In this document: positions 16,755 to 24,763 of the stretch, one piece after another | Position numbering within the stretch: position 1 is the first letter of the stretch | How the letters are laid out: each line of letters starts with the position of its first letter | Origin: Rhodococcoides fascians NBRC 12155 = LMG 3623 | GTDB taxonomy: Bacteria; Actinomycetota; Actinomycetes; Mycobacteriales; Mycobacteriaceae | Assembly (NCBI RefSeq): GCF_001894785.1 | Contig: NZ_BCWW01000012.1 | Location: 124,001 to 188,000, forward strand | Direction: 5' to 3' | DNA length: 64,000 nucleotides | The notes under the pieces: model-generated | What the model was told of the DNA's origin: nothing | The model's input: the letters and a program-made list of their open reading frames with translations, nothing else | Databases searched by the model: none | Made by a program: the position numbers and the translations under genes

Positions 16755-17425
16755 GCCTGACCAGGGATCGACCCAAGCAGATCCGATGTACGTTCGAGAT
16801 TCTCGGTCAGCAGGCCGAGGTGTCTATGTGCCAGCGCTGCAGCTCAACAACCGAACCCGGTTGTTGAGCTCGACTAACGGCCACGACGGCACCGGCCACG
16901 ACGGCACCGGCCGTGCAACGGGTCGGATTGGACACCTGTGTTCGCGTATCAAGCCCGGTATTCCCGATCCGCCGACCACCGCGATCTTCTCAACACGGGT
17001 ACGTGGCACACGGCGTCACCAAGACGCTGAACATTTCGCCGAACACAGCATTGTCGTCGAACTCAGAGCGGGCACCAGGCTCGGAACCGAGGTTCATTGC
17101 CACGCCGCATCGACACGCAGTCGACTAGACCACACTCGAACATGAACTGCGCCACCCAATTTAACCCCACTGCAGTAGGTCGAGAGTGAATCGGGATACT
17201 TCGAATCGAACGCATAGAACGTCTGGCGCACAAGCGCACTCAACATACCGGTGACGAGCTACGTCAAAGTCAAAGACTCCAAGGGAACACACACGACGTG
17301 TCGAGGGCAATCATGTTCACTGGTAGATCGAGGACTTTTCGATCACAGAAGCTGTTCTATATGGTGGTTGTACGCGTAGCTCGGCGGGATGAATGCTACT
17401 GACCGGCGCTCCCGTGTGGTGGGTA
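16755..17425. other. Non-coding right end of the transposon
   Basis: About 670 bp with no convincing gene. It contains a 13-bp inverted repeat (16841-16870) and two tandem copies of GGCCACGACGGCACC (16879-16908). Short open frames here have no ribosome binding site or recognisable domain. Confidence 0.5.
16841..16870. repeat. 13-bp perfect inverted repeat
   Basis: AGCTCAACAACCG (16841-16853), a 4-bp loop and the exact complement (16858-16870). There is no T-run, so it is not a typical terminator; it may be a protein-binding site or recombination remnant. Confidence 0.6.
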
Positions 17426-17426
17426 A

Positions 17427-17444
17427 GTGCAGTCGTCTTCTGAA
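17427..17444 (-). repeat. Subterminal repeat of Tn402-type end
   Basis: An 18-bp copy of TTCAGAAGACGACTGCAC (minus strand), identical to the inner part of the terminal repeat and 21 bp inward of it. Such subterminal repeats are transposase-binding sites in Tn402/Tn5053 elements. Confidence 0.85.
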
Positions 17445-17447
17445 CTA

Positions 17448-17472
17448 GTGCAGTCGTCTTCTGAAACTGACA
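17448..17472 (-). repeat. Tn402-type terminal inverted repeat (IRi-like)
   Basis: The 25-bp end reads TGTCAGTTTCAGAAGACG and then ACTGCAC on the minus strand. It matches from memory the Tn402/Tn5053 ends (TGTCrTTTTCAGAAGACG...) at nearly all positions. The outermost base is 17472. Confidence 0.88.
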
Positions 17473-17566
17473 TCGGGTGGGTGTTCGACCAGCCTGTCGG
17501 TGTCCTGGTAGATAGTCCTGCAAGAAAGTCCAGTTTGGTCGCAGGTTTCGAGATGGAGGGCTTCAG
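17473..17566 (+). other. Putative res site upstream of resolvase
   Basis: The 94 bp between the transposon end and the resolvase start contain repeated GTCCTG/GTCC elements (near 17500-17540). Serine resolvases bind such arrays next to their own gene. The insertion point of the transposon here is what suggests a res site; subsites were not resolved. Confidence 0.45.
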
Positions 17567-18184
17567 GTGGACGAAAACCTGATCGGGTACGCGCGATGCT
17601 CCACACGCGGACAGGATCTGCGAGCGCAGCGCACAGCCCTCCGCAAGCTCGGCGTCGACACCGGCAACATCTACACCGACCGTGGCTATACCGGACGCAA
17701 CAGAGAACGACCCGGTCTGAACGAAGCCCTTTCCGCAGTGGGGGAGGGAGACACTCTGGTCGTCACCAAACTCGACCGACTCGGCCGCTCGGTCACAGAC
17801 CTCCACGCCATCGTCACGGAACTCGACAGCAAGGGGGCTCGCCTGATCTACGGTGGCCAGGTCTACAGCCCCGGCGACCCGGCGAGCAAAATGTTCTTCA
17901 CCGTCCTCGGCGCGATGGCCGAATTCGAGGCCGACTTGACCCGCGCACGCACGCGTGAAGGTGTGGCCATCGCCAAAGAGCAGGGCCGGATGACCGGACG
18001 CAAACCCAAACTCACAGCGTTGCAACACGAACGCATCCTCGAAGACTACGAATCCGGTCGATACGGTGCAGCTTCCCTCATGGACCTTTACGGCCTCAGT
18101 CGCTCTGCTGTTTACGCCTCGCTTGCTCGTGCTCGCCACCAACGCGACACCAGCTCACCCCGCACCACAACGACCGGAAGCTAG
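17567..18184 (+). CDS. Serine resolvase/invertase
   Basis: Small serine recombinase of 205 residues. The catalytic Ser is in YARCSTRGQ (residue 12), followed by TDRGYTGRN (about 41-49), KLDRLGRSVTDL (about 70-81) and the FEADLTRARTREG helix (about 122-134). The C-terminus has a resolvase HTH, ASLMDLYGLSRSAVYASL (about 172-189). It starts with GTG 17567 after GGAGGG. It lies outside the transposon end, so it is probably the plasmid's own multimer-resolution enzyme, whose site the transposon targeted. Confidence 0.88.
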   Translation: MDENLIGYARCSTRGQDLRAQRTALRKLGVDTGNIYTDRGYTGRNRERPGLNEALSAVGEGDTLVVTKLDRLGRSVTDLHAIVTELDSKGARLIYGGQVYSPGDPASKMFFTVLGAMAEFEADLTRARTREGVAIAKEQGRMTGRKPKLTALQHERILEDYESGRYGAASLMDLYGLSRSAVYASLARARHQRDTSSPRTTTTGS

Positions 18185-18287
18185 CTCGCCAGCAACCGCG
18201 CCACCACACTCACCAGCCGACACAGAGGCCCCGGTAGTGCTCCACACACCACCGGGGCCGGTCGATCACAGAACGGAACTGCGATCA

Positions 18288-19241
18288 ATGAACAACGCTA
18301 ATACCCTCGACCTCGACGCAACCAGCGAGGACACACTCGACATCCACCCACGCGTACTGACCGGCGCACTGATCACCGGCCTGACCATCGCCATCATCGT
18401 CGGCGCGGCTTCGTTCAAGCTCTCTTTCTCCACCCTGCTCGACCTCGCCGTCATGGCCGGCATCGACCCGGCCGACGCCTGGGTCATCCCCGTCGCCCTT
18501 GACGGCCCTATCCTCGCGGCCGCCGTCATCCGGATCGCCCTCTCTCAGCACACCGACGCTGCCACCAGGCGAGGCCGGCGACTCGTCGTCGCAGTGCTGA
18601 CCGTCTCGGCGATCTTGTCCATCGCAGGTAACGCCTACCACGCAGTCTTGACCGCCACCGTCCTCAACGCCGCCGTCGCAGCTGCAATAGCAGCATTAGC
18701 GCCCGCGATGGTCCTCACGATGAGCGAGGTCGTCGCGGTCGTCCTGCGCGCACCACGCCGCCGCCGGACCACGACCAAGAATGACACTGCAGGTGCTACC
18801 GCCGAAGCGGCCGCACCAGCTCGAACCAACGAACCGACCACCCGCGCGGAAGTCGAACAGAACACTGCCGGAACGGTATCGGGCATTGCCGGTATAGACG
18901 AAGACCTCGACAACGGCCTGCTCAAACCTGCCGTGTGGACCAGCGTCGACCTCTACCTCGCGCACCCCGATTGGTCACTGAGCGACATCGCACGCCACCT
19001 CGAACTCCACACCTCGACAGTCTCGCGACACATCAAGACCTGGACTCAAGTCCAGCAGAACATCGCCGCCGAGCGCAGCACCGCCGCCCCCATCCTGGCT
19101 AACCAGGCACACGCCGCCGACCCCGACCACCACTCCGACCCCGACCACCACTCCGGTGCCGCGCAGACGAGTTCGGACTACCGCGTCGGCGACTACGCCC
19201 CGATGAGCAGCGATCGTGACTACGCGGATGCGGCGCGATGA
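18288..19241 (+). CDS. DUF2637/SpdB-like membrane protein with HTH tail
   Basis: A 317-residue protein with four hydrophobic helices in the first 160 residues (first at VLTGALITGLTIAIIVGAA). The layout with VIPVALDGPILAAAVIRI matches the DUF2637/SpdB-like family common on actinobacterial conjugative plasmids, where such proteins are tied to plasmid spread. After a polar linker there is an HTH, WSLSDIARHLELHTSTVSRH (about residues 236-255), so the tail may bind DNA. ATG 18288 was chosen for position before the first charged segment. Function in transfer is inferred from family context. Confidence 0.7.
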   Translation: MNNANTLDLDATSEDTLDIHPRVLTGALITGLTIAIIVGAASFKLSFSTLLDLAVMAGIDPADAWVIPVALDGPILAAAVIRIALSQHTDAATRRGRRLVVAVLTVSAILSIAGNAYHAVLTATVLNAAVAAAIAALAPAMVLTMSEVVAVVLRAPRRRRTTTKNDTAGATAEAAAPARTNEPTTRAEVEQNTAGTVSGIAGIDEDLDNGLLKPAVWTSVDLYLAHPDWSLSDIARHLELHTSTVSRHIKTWTQVQQNIAAERSTAAPILANQAHAADPDHHSDPDHHSGAAQTSSDYRVGDYAPMSSDRDYADAAR

Positions 19242-19358
19242 CACAACAGTGAGCCGTCAGAACATGCGCAGACCTATCAGCCAGAGCCGCAACAGAATTC
19301 GCCCGATACGGTTGTACTGAGCGACTCACACCACCGCTATCGAAGAACGGGAAGAGAC

Positions 19359-20192
19359 ATGGACGCCGAACAGGCGGGGTACGAGGTCACCGAGATCAAA
19401 GCGATCCGAGGTACCGAATCGAAAACGATCGCAAGCAAGCAGCAAGAAGGCTGGGAGCTCGTCGACCGACAGGACGGTCTCGTGCGAACCACCATGACCT
19501 TCCGTCGACCAAAGCCGAAGCCCCCCTGGCGAATGTGGGCCGCACTCGGCGGAGTCGGTGTCATCCTGGCGGGCATCATCACCGTCGGGGCGCTCACCGA
19601 AGACGACAACGACGCGTCGACGACCGACGCCGCGGCCGCCTCGAGCGCGGAGCAGCCCTCCCCTGAGCCTGCTCCGGAACAGGAAGCGGAACCCTCCCCG
19701 TCGGCCGACCCGATGATCTGCGATACGACGGACCCATGGTCGCGGGGAGGTCCATGCACGTTCGGGCAGACCGCGATCTACAGCGACACGAGGCGGGATT
19801 TGAGCGAGGTGAGGCTGGAGATCACAGTGGGCGCACCGGTCGAGTTTGCACTGAGCGAGGACGCCATCATCGACTCTGACCAGCCTCCGTACCCCGTGAG
19901 CGTCTACTTCCCGGTCACCGTCAAGAACATATCCCCGGACTCAGCCATGCCGAGTTCGGTCTCTACCCAGGCGACAAATGCCGAACAGGGCAAATACAGC
20001 GGTAAGTATGTCGGTATTCAGGAAGTGAGGGACGGGGATGTCGGCTTGCGATCGGTCACCTCGGCTCTCGACCTGCCCGTGGGCGAAACCCTGAGCGTCA
20101 AGGAAGGCTGGAACATGACGACACTCGATGGTGTGGAGTACATCCTATCGATCGATGGTCTCGGCGGATACGACATCGAGTTCACGCGGTGA
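19359..20192 (+). CDS. Single-pass membrane protein, unknown
   Basis: A 277-residue protein. Residues 1-50 form a small cytoplasmic alpha/beta unit (QQEGWELVDRQDGLVRTTM resembles DUF4177-type domains), followed by one transmembrane helix (about 57-80), an acidic Ser/Pro/Glu-rich spacer and an extracytoplasmic domain of about 160 residues with beta-strand character. No catalytic motif was recognised. It stands alone, 117 bp after the DUF2637 gene. Confidence 0.6.
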   Translation: MDAEQAGYEVTEIKAIRGTESKTIASKQQEGWELVDRQDGLVRTTMTFRRPKPKPPWRMWAALGGVGVILAGIITVGALTEDDNDASTTDAAAASSAEQPSPEPAPEQEAEPSPSADPMICDTTDPWSRGGPCTFGQTAIYSDTRRDLSEVRLEITVGAPVEFALSEDAIIDSDQPPYPVSVYFPVTVKNISPDSAMPSSVSTQATNAEQGKYSGKYVGIQEVRDGDVGLRSVTSALDLPVGETLSVKEGWNMTTLDGVEYILSIDGLGGYDIEFTR

Positions 20193-20241
20193 TCCCTGAG
20201 ATCGCCTCCGGGACGCCCACCCCGACATCGTTCGATCCACA

Positions 20242-20288
20242 TTTGTCTAGCCCACTTGACTAGAAAGTGTCCAACCGGCTAGACTAAA
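20242..20288 (+). promoter_or_regulatory. Inverted-repeat operator of hicAB
   Basis: TTTGTCTAGCC (20242-20252) and GGCTAGACTAAA (20277-20288) are near-complementary and flank another CTAG core (ACTAG near 20259). They lie just before hicA, where toxin-antitoxin systems are usually autoregulated. Confidence 0.6.
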
Positions 20289-20291
20289 GTC

Positions 20292-20492
20292 ATGGTTACC
20301 GAGCAGCCCACGCGGAAAGTGGTCAAGGCCCTCAAGGCGGCCGGCTTCTCGTCGGTTCGTACGGTCGGTTCACACAGCACGTGGGTCTCGGCCGACGGAG
20401 TTGTGAAAGTGACTGTGCCCGATGGGCACCGGACTATTTCGCCGGGCGTGTATCGGAAGATCCTTGCAGCTATGAAGGAGGCTCAGAAGTGA
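20292..20492 (+). CDS. hicA: HicA-like toxin (mRNA interferase)
   Basis: A 66-residue protein of the double-stranded RNA-binding-like HicA fold. GSHSTW holds the conserved His (about residue 28) needed for RNA cleavage in the family, and TVPDGHRTISPGVYRKIL (about 41-58) is the typical C-terminal half. Its stop overlaps the antitoxin start by 4 bp. HicA cleaves translated mRNA unless bound by HicB. The toxin-first order is normal for hicAB. Confidence 0.85.
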   Translation: MVTEQPTRKVVKALKAAGFSSVRTVGSHSTWVSADGVVKVTVPDGHRTISPGVYRKILAAMKEAQK

Positions 20493-20875
20493 GCAAGACT
20501 TACACGGTGTCCATTACCCGCGACGGCAAGTGGTGGATGATCGCTGTCCCTGAACTCGACGCTCTGACCCAGGCCCGCCGCATCGACGACGTCGCCACCG
20601 CGGCGAAGGAGTTGATCGCTCTCGAAACCGGCGTCTCCCTCGCCGACGTCGAGATCGAACAACACATCGAGCTCGAGCCCGGGGGAGAAGACCTCGCCGC
20701 CCGCGTCGCCGACATCAAAGCCCAACGTGCCCATCTGAGCGAAGAAGAGGCGCGAGTGAAGGCCTCGACCGAAGCGTTCGCCAAGCAGCTCGCAGGCGCG
20801 CACGTCCCGGTGCGCGATATTGGATCACTTCTCGGAGTGACGTTTCAGCGAGCCAGCCAACTCGTCAACAGCTGA
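20489..20875 (+). CDS. hicB: HicB-like antitoxin with HTH
   Basis: A 128-residue protein. Residues 1-50 have the partial HicB fold (YTVSITRDGKWWMIAVPEL, then TAAKELIALETG), a helical acidic middle follows, and the C-terminus has an HTH, VRDIGSLLGVTFQRASQLV (about 108-126). It starts with GTG 20489, overlapping the hicA stop. It should neutralise HicA and repress the operon through the upstream CTAG repeats. The longer central helix is unusual for HicB. Confidence 0.8.
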   Translation: MSKTYTVSITRDGKWWMIAVPELDALTQARRIDDVATAAKELIALETGVSLADVEIEQHIELEPGGEDLAARVADIKAQRAHLSEEEARVKASTEAFAKQLAGAHVPVRDIGSLLGVTFQRASQLVNS

Positions 20876-20916
20876 CCACCTGACTCCGCGGACGCGGAGG
20901 CCGGGATACTGCTCCC

Positions 20917-21069
20917 ATGACCAGTGACCGCAGTTTCGATCCGGATCCCGATCATGGACAGGACGGATGGGTGACGCTGCCAAGCGGGCAGCGCGCCTAC
21001 CGCTACGTGGGATCGGACGACCTGATCTACGACGCGGGAACCGCACCCGACGCCGCCGCGTCGAACTAG
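20917..21069 (+). CDS. Small acidic protein, unknown
   Basis: A 50-residue open frame starting MTSDRSFDPDPDHG and ending DAAASN. It is followed after 2 bp by the next small gene. No domain is recognised. The support is the ATG with suitable spacing and its tight coupling to the neighbour. Confidence 0.45.
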   Translation: MTSDRSFDPDPDHGQDGWVTLPSGQRAYRYVGSDDLIYDAGTAPDAAASN

Positions 21070-21071
21070 GC

Positions 21072-21272
21072 ATGGACCCAGACGAACGCGCCGCCATCGT
21101 CGACGAGGGGTACGACCCCGACGACCCGGCCGTGCTCGCCGACCTCGATCACGTCACCCGTGTGCTCGCCGAACATCGCCACCTGACAGCCGACCCCGAA
21201 CTTTCCCTCGCGTACCTCGTGAACGCCGCCAGAGTTCACGAACCAGGGCCAGCGTCGGGCGTATGCAGGTAG
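21072..21272 (+). CDS. Small acidic helical protein, unknown
   Basis: A 66-residue acidic protein with DEGYDPDDPAVLADLDHV and a helical C-terminal half. It starts 2 bp after the preceding small gene. The segment ending at 21272 abuts the LexA-box region of the next operon. No family was recognised. Confidence 0.45.
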   Translation: MDPDERAAIVDEGYDPDDPAVLADLDHVTRVLAEHRHLTADPELSLAYLVNAARVHEPGPASGVCR

Positions 21273-21279
21273 TTCGACA

Positions 21280-21295
21280 TCGAACGTATGTTCGC
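21280..21295 (+). promoter_or_regulatory. LexA (SOS) box
   Basis: TCGAAC-GTAT-GTTCGC matches the mycobacterial/actinobacterial SOS consensus TCGAAC-N4-GTTCGA at 11 of 12 positions. It lies 43 bp before the ImuA'-like gene, which should therefore be DNA-damage induced. Confidence 0.82.
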
Positions 21296-21337
21296 ATAGA
21301 TTGAGGGGACTGTTCCGTCCGGCGAAAGGTCGCACTC

Positions 21338-22189
21338 ATGGCCGGTACCGCCGATACGATCCCCGACCTGACCAACCTCGACAAGGCCGCGCAGCTCGCC
21401 GCTCTTCGCCGCAGCATGGCCGCGATCCCCGGACGCCGCGACCACGCACCCGCCGACTCCGACGACTTGCCCGCATTCCCTCCAGCGCAGCCGAAGGTGC
21501 AGGCCGCCGCGATGGAAGGCGATGAACGAGCCCTGAGCGGCCCTGTGCGCTCACGAACCCTCAGAACCCTGCCGGTGCCCATGCCTCTGTCGGAACTGCT
21601 GCCACGTGGCGCACTGGCCCGAGGAACGGCCCTGTCGATCACCGGTGCCGGATCGATTCTCGTTGGGCTCGTCGCCACCGCCACCGCGGCCGGCCACCAC
21701 GTCGCCCTGATCGGTCAACCCAAGTTCGGGCTCCTCGCCGTCCACGAACACGGCGGGGACCTGTCGAAGATCGCCCTGATCGACCCCGGTCAAGCGGACC
21801 CTCTCGACGCCGCCAATATCTGCATCGATGGGATCGATCTGGTCATCAGTACCGTTCACGGTCGCGACGTACCGCCGACCCGCGCGCGTGCCCTGTTGGC
21901 CCGAAACCGCACTCATGCAGGGATACTCGCGATCACAGACGGTCGAATGCCCGGCCTGGACGTGACGATTTCCTCTCGTCCCGTCGGCTACGGTGGCATC
22001 GAGCAGGGGAGGGGTCGTATCCGTTCGATCACCCTCGAGACCACCGTCCACGGACGCGGAATCACCCAGCGCACAGGCCGCTTCACCCTCACTGCACCTA
22101 CGTTCGGCGAGCACGGCGTGCGCTGGGCCCCAGCGGGTACCGACGCAACTCCCGTCCACCGGCCGCACCGACTGGCGGTCGCGCAATGA
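21338..22189 (+). CDS. ImuA'-like RecA-fold SOS protein
   Basis: A 283-residue protein resembling actinobacterial ImuA' of the mutasome (ImuA'-ImuB-DnaE2). The segment LPVPMPLSELLPRGALARGT (about residues 78-97) with SITGAGSILVGLVATATAAG (about 99-118) is the usual entry to its RecA-like core; a canonical Walker A is missing, as in that family. Later parts (VALIGQPKFGLLAVHEHG, IDLVISTVHGRDV) follow the same layout. The LexA box upstream supports an SOS role. No imuB or dnaE2 gene lies beside it in the window. ATG overlaps nothing; the next gene overlaps its stop by 4 bp. Confidence 0.7.
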   Translation: MAGTADTIPDLTNLDKAAQLAALRRSMAAIPGRRDHAPADSDDLPAFPPAQPKVQAAAMEGDERALSGPVRSRTLRTLPVPMPLSELLPRGALARGTALSITGAGSILVGLVATATAAGHHVALIGQPKFGLLAVHEHGGDLSKIALIDPGQADPLDAANICIDGIDLVISTVHGRDVPPTRARALLARNRTHAGILAITDGRMPGLDVTISSRPVGYGGIEQGRGRIRSITLETTVHGRGITQRTGRFTLTAPTFGEHGVRWAPAGTDATPVHRPHRLAVAQ

Positions 22190-22455
22190 ACGGTGATCTG
22201 TACGAGAACTGGCCCGTGACCTTCGATCCCCCCACGCGCCGCATCGTCGATCCACCCCAGCGAGTCCTCGTCAACGTGGCGCTCACCGTGGCAGGCTCGT
22301 CCGGAGGCGGATCATTCCGCGACGGAACGCCGCTCAAGGTCCGCTCCGAAGGCCTCTCGATGGACGTCAAAGCGCCAGGTCTGCTCCATGCGTGGGCGAA
22401 AACATCACGCGGACAGTGGCTTTGTTGTAGCGACGGTACGATCTTGACCGTTTGA
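22186..22455 (+). CDS. Unknown protein co-transcribed with ImuA'-like gene
   Basis: An 89-residue protein whose ATG overlaps the ImuA'-like stop by 4 bp. It begins NGDLYENWPVTFDPPTRRI and has Trp and Cys residues near the end (KTSRGQWLCCSDGTI). No family was recognised. Since imuB often follows imuA', this could be a different partner or a relic, but no Y-family polymerase motif is present. Confidence 0.55.
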   Translation: MNGDLYENWPVTFDPPTRRIVDPPQRVLVNVALTVAGSSGGGSFRDGTPLKVRSEGLSMDVKAPGLLHAWAKTSRGQWLCCSDGTILTV

Positions 22456-22578
22456 CCGAACGTGCGTGGGGAACGGGTTGTCGCGTTGACGACCTCAGGG
22501 TCGAGTAGGTGCACCCTCATCAGACGTCGTCTGGAGGTCGCCGTTCCCTGGTGAGCACACTGGGCGGGTAAAGCCGAC

Positions 22579-23796
22579 TCAGGCGGCGACGACGGCTTTG
22601 GGCGCGGTCGGCACCGGGTCGGGGTGCCTGTTGCGTGCGGCGACGACTGCTGCAGCCAGTAGGACGAGCGCAGTGAGGAACTGCGCATTACCGCCGATGT
22701 GTCGTAGTGCGAGCTCGAATGATCCTGTTGCTGAGTCGATTCCGTCGAGGAGCTGGTACGGAGCGATCACGAACACGGCGATGGACCCGACGAGCAACAG
22801 GCGCCAACTCCGATACTGCGGAGCAATGGTGAGGGGGATGAGCAGCACGCTGTACACCCAATGGTGGGTCACAGCGAAGGGAGCGGCCAGCAGCGAGGCG
22901 AGTGCGACAACCGCCAGCGCGAGCATCGGTTCGTGGGACCGGGTGAACCTGCGTGCCGACCAGGCGGCAGCGCCGACGATGGCCACGGCGGCGAGCGCCC
23001 ACACTGCGTCCTTGACCAGGCCATCGACTCCCAGTCGAGCAAGCACCCCGGTGAACGCTTGGTTGCGAACGAAACCGTGGCCACCGCCTCGTTCGGTGGC
23101 GAAGAACTCGGTGAGCCAGAAGTGCACCGAGGCTCCGGGGAGCAGCCAAATGCCCACCGCAGCAACAGCAATCGCCGTGGCGACGGCGCGAGCGATCGAG
23201 GTGTAGTCGCGTCTAACGAGAAAGAACAACCCGAACGCTGCCGGGGTGATCTTGATCGACGCCGCGACCGCTGTCGCTACGCCGCGAACTCGACGCGGCA
23301 GCACAGCGGCGCAGTCGGCGACCACGAGCGCCATCAGAATGATGTTGATCTGCCCGAACCCGAAGTTCGATCGGACGGGTTCGAGGAGCAACGCGACACC
23401 GAGGGCAGCGAACGCCGTCACAGCAGGTCGCGAGACATCGAGCTTGCGTAGTACCGCAGCGAGGACCCACCACACGAGCGCAACATTGACCGCCGACCAC
23501 AGCAATTGCAGAGTCGTCATCTCCAGCAACGTCATCGGCGCGAACAGCACTGCGGCTATCGGCGCGTAGATGAAGCGAAGGCCGGACCGAGTGGGGAAGT
23601 CTTCGGAATACAGCGGGAATCCATTGACGTACGCGGCTCCCGCATCCTGAAAGACGGCCAGATCGATCTGGTGGTCGTTCAGGGCCTGACCGATCAGAAC
23701 GGTGACGGCCACACCCGTTAGCGCCAACCCGAGTACGACTACCGCCGCGAGCGTGACTCGCTCACGGCGGGTGGAAGGTTCAGCGGACACACGCAT
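22579..23796 (-). CDS. GT87-family mannosyltransferase-like membrane protein
   Basis: Membrane protein of 405 residues with about ten helices. The first periplasmic loop has the DLAVFQDAGAAYVNGFPLYSE segment (about residues 44-64) typical of the GT-C/GT87 polyprenol-phosphate-mannose-dependent alpha-1,2-mannosyltransferases of Corynebacteriales, and PVRSNFGFGQINIILMAL (about 140-157) is a further family stretch. It would modify cell-envelope glycolipids or glycans at the outer face of the membrane. ATG 23796 follows a GGAGAG site. A MerR gene is divergent, with an operator between them. Confidence 0.78.
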   Translation of the reverse strand: MRVSAEPSTRRERVTLAAVVVLGLALTGVAVTVLIGQALNDHQIDLAVFQDAGAAYVNGFPLYSEDFPTRSGLRFIYAPIAAVLFAPMTLLEMTTLQLLWSAVNVALVWWVLAAVLRKLDVSRPAVTAFAALGVALLLEPVRSNFGFGQINIILMALVVADCAAVLPRRVRGVATAVAASIKITPAAFGLFFLVRRDYTSIARAVATAIAVAAVGIWLLPGASVHFWLTEFFATERGGGHGFVRNQAFTGVLARLGVDGLVKDAVWALAAVAIVGAAAWSARRFTRSHEPMLALAVVALASLLAAPFAVTHHWVYSVLLIPLTIAPQYRSWRLLLVGSIAVFVIAPYQLLDGIDSATGSFELALRHIGGNAQFLTALVLLAAAVVAARNRHPDPVPTAPKAVVAA

Positions 23797-23885
23797 GCAA
23801 GTTCTCTCCTGACAGAGCGGGGGATCGAGGCTCGATGGGGGGCGATGCCGTGTCGGGCATCGGGGACGCACCACCACAGCCATGT

Positions 23886-23905
23886 CTACACTAACGTAAC
23901 AGTAG
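23886..23905. promoter_or_regulatory. MerR-type dyad between GT87 and merR genes
   Basis: CTAC-N12-GTAG with a central ACGT. A matching dyad is present at 24561-24580 before the SulP gene, so both are probable operators of the MerR protein encoded between them. Confidence 0.6.
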
Positions 23906-24023
23906 AGTAGGTGATGGGTGGTCCGCCACTCGCTAGCGGTGGCCTGTCGCACGGCTAGAGTGGCCACGCGCGCCTGTATGCGAATCGATCGACGTCGGCG
24001 TGAGAACTCAACGGAGGGTGCGT

Positions 24024-24431
24024 ATGTCGCGTGACGAACGAACCACGATGCAAATCGGCGAGGTCGCTCGGCGAACGGAGCTATCGGTTCGCACCGTCCG
24101 GCACTACGAAGACGTCGGCCTGCTGATGCCCTCCGCGCGCACGACAGGCGGCTTCAGGCTCTACACCGAGAGCGACGTCGACCGCCTGCTCGTGATCCGC
24201 CGGATGAAGCCACTGGGCTTCACGCTCTCGGAGATGAAAGAACTCCTCGACTCCCTGGACGTACTCGACGACCGAGGAGCCTCGACAACCCAGCGTGCAG
24301 CGGCCGCAGAGTTCGTCGAGCAGTGTCACGCAAAAGCCGAAGACAGCGTGCGTCGAGCTCGCCGACATCTGCGATACGCCGAAGAACTCACCGACTTGCT
24401 CGACAACTCACACGCCGCCGCGCAGGAGTGA
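24024..24431 (+). CDS. MerR-family regulator
   Basis: A 135-residue MerR protein. The HTH is QIGEVARRTELSVRTVRHYE (about residues 10-29) with GFRLYTESDVDRLLVI (about 43-58) and a coiled-coil helix beyond residue 90. It has a single Cys and no metal-binding loop, so it probably does not sense a metal. ATG 24024 follows GGAGGG. It is divergent from GT87 and lies 332 bp upstream of SulP, both with CTAC-N12-GTAG dyads. Confidence 0.85.
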   Translation: MSRDERTTMQIGEVARRTELSVRTVRHYEDVGLLMPSARTTGGFRLYTESDVDRLLVIRRMKPLGFTLSEMKELLDSLDVLDDRGASTTQRAAAAEFVEQCHAKAEDSVRRARRHLRYAEELTDLLDNSHAAAQE

Positions 24432-24763
24432 AACCCGACCGAGGTCGATAACGTTCAGTCGCAAAGGCTTCGGGGTGCGCACGCATCCTGCCGCACCGAC
24501 TGGTTCGTCACCTCCACCTCGCTTGCACGCGGCGCACGGCCCGCCCGATTTGCATTAACCCTACCATTGCGTAAGAGTAGAGATTGCTGACATCGTGACA
24601 GACAGCGCGCGAACAACGCACGCGTCGACACGACACGCGGATGCCCATCGGGTTCCGCGCACCTACCTTCCCTGGACGCAGCGATGCGTCCACCCGCTAC
24701 CGCTGGCGACGCCTGCTCATGCCGACGAGTCCGTGGTGAGAACAACCGGAAACGGAGACAACT
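24432..24763. other. Regulatory intergenic region before SulP gene
   Basis: A 332-bp stretch without a convincing gene. It holds the second CTAC-N12-GTAG dyad (24561-24580) in an AT-richer patch (24549-24590), the most likely promoter of the SulP gene, leaving a leader of about 180 bp. Confidence 0.5.
24561..24580. promoter_or_regulatory. Second MerR-type dyad, SulP promoter
   Basis: CTAC-N12-GTAG with GCGTAAG in the centre, similar to the dyad at 23886-23905 and also followed by AG. It lies in the likely SulP promoter. Confidence 0.55.

Larger units (their letters stand above)
1..17472. mobile_element. Tn402/Tn5053-like transposon with resistance cargo, left end outside window
   Basis: The tniA-tniB-tniQ order at the left and a Tn402-type terminal repeat at 17448-17472 define this element. 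The outermost TGTCA of that repeat faces right, so the element lies to its left. The cargo includes two recombinase-like genes, a sigma/anti-sigma operon, transporters, an ACR3-like exporter and a fluoride operon. Its left terminal repeat must be beyond position 1. The base pairs TCGGG at 17473-17477 are the candidate right copy of a 5-bp target duplication. That all genes between tniQ and the repeat belong to one element is inferred from the two ends, since no internal copy of the repeat was seen. Confidence 0.75.

Noticed and set aside
16879..16908. Two 15-bp direct repeats near the transposon end
   Set aside because: GC-rich and only two copies; not similar to transposase-binding repeats.
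17567..18184. Resolvase as TniR, the fourth gene of the Tn402-like element
   Set aside because: The terminal repeat at 17448-17472 has its outer end to the right, so the resolvase lies outside the element.
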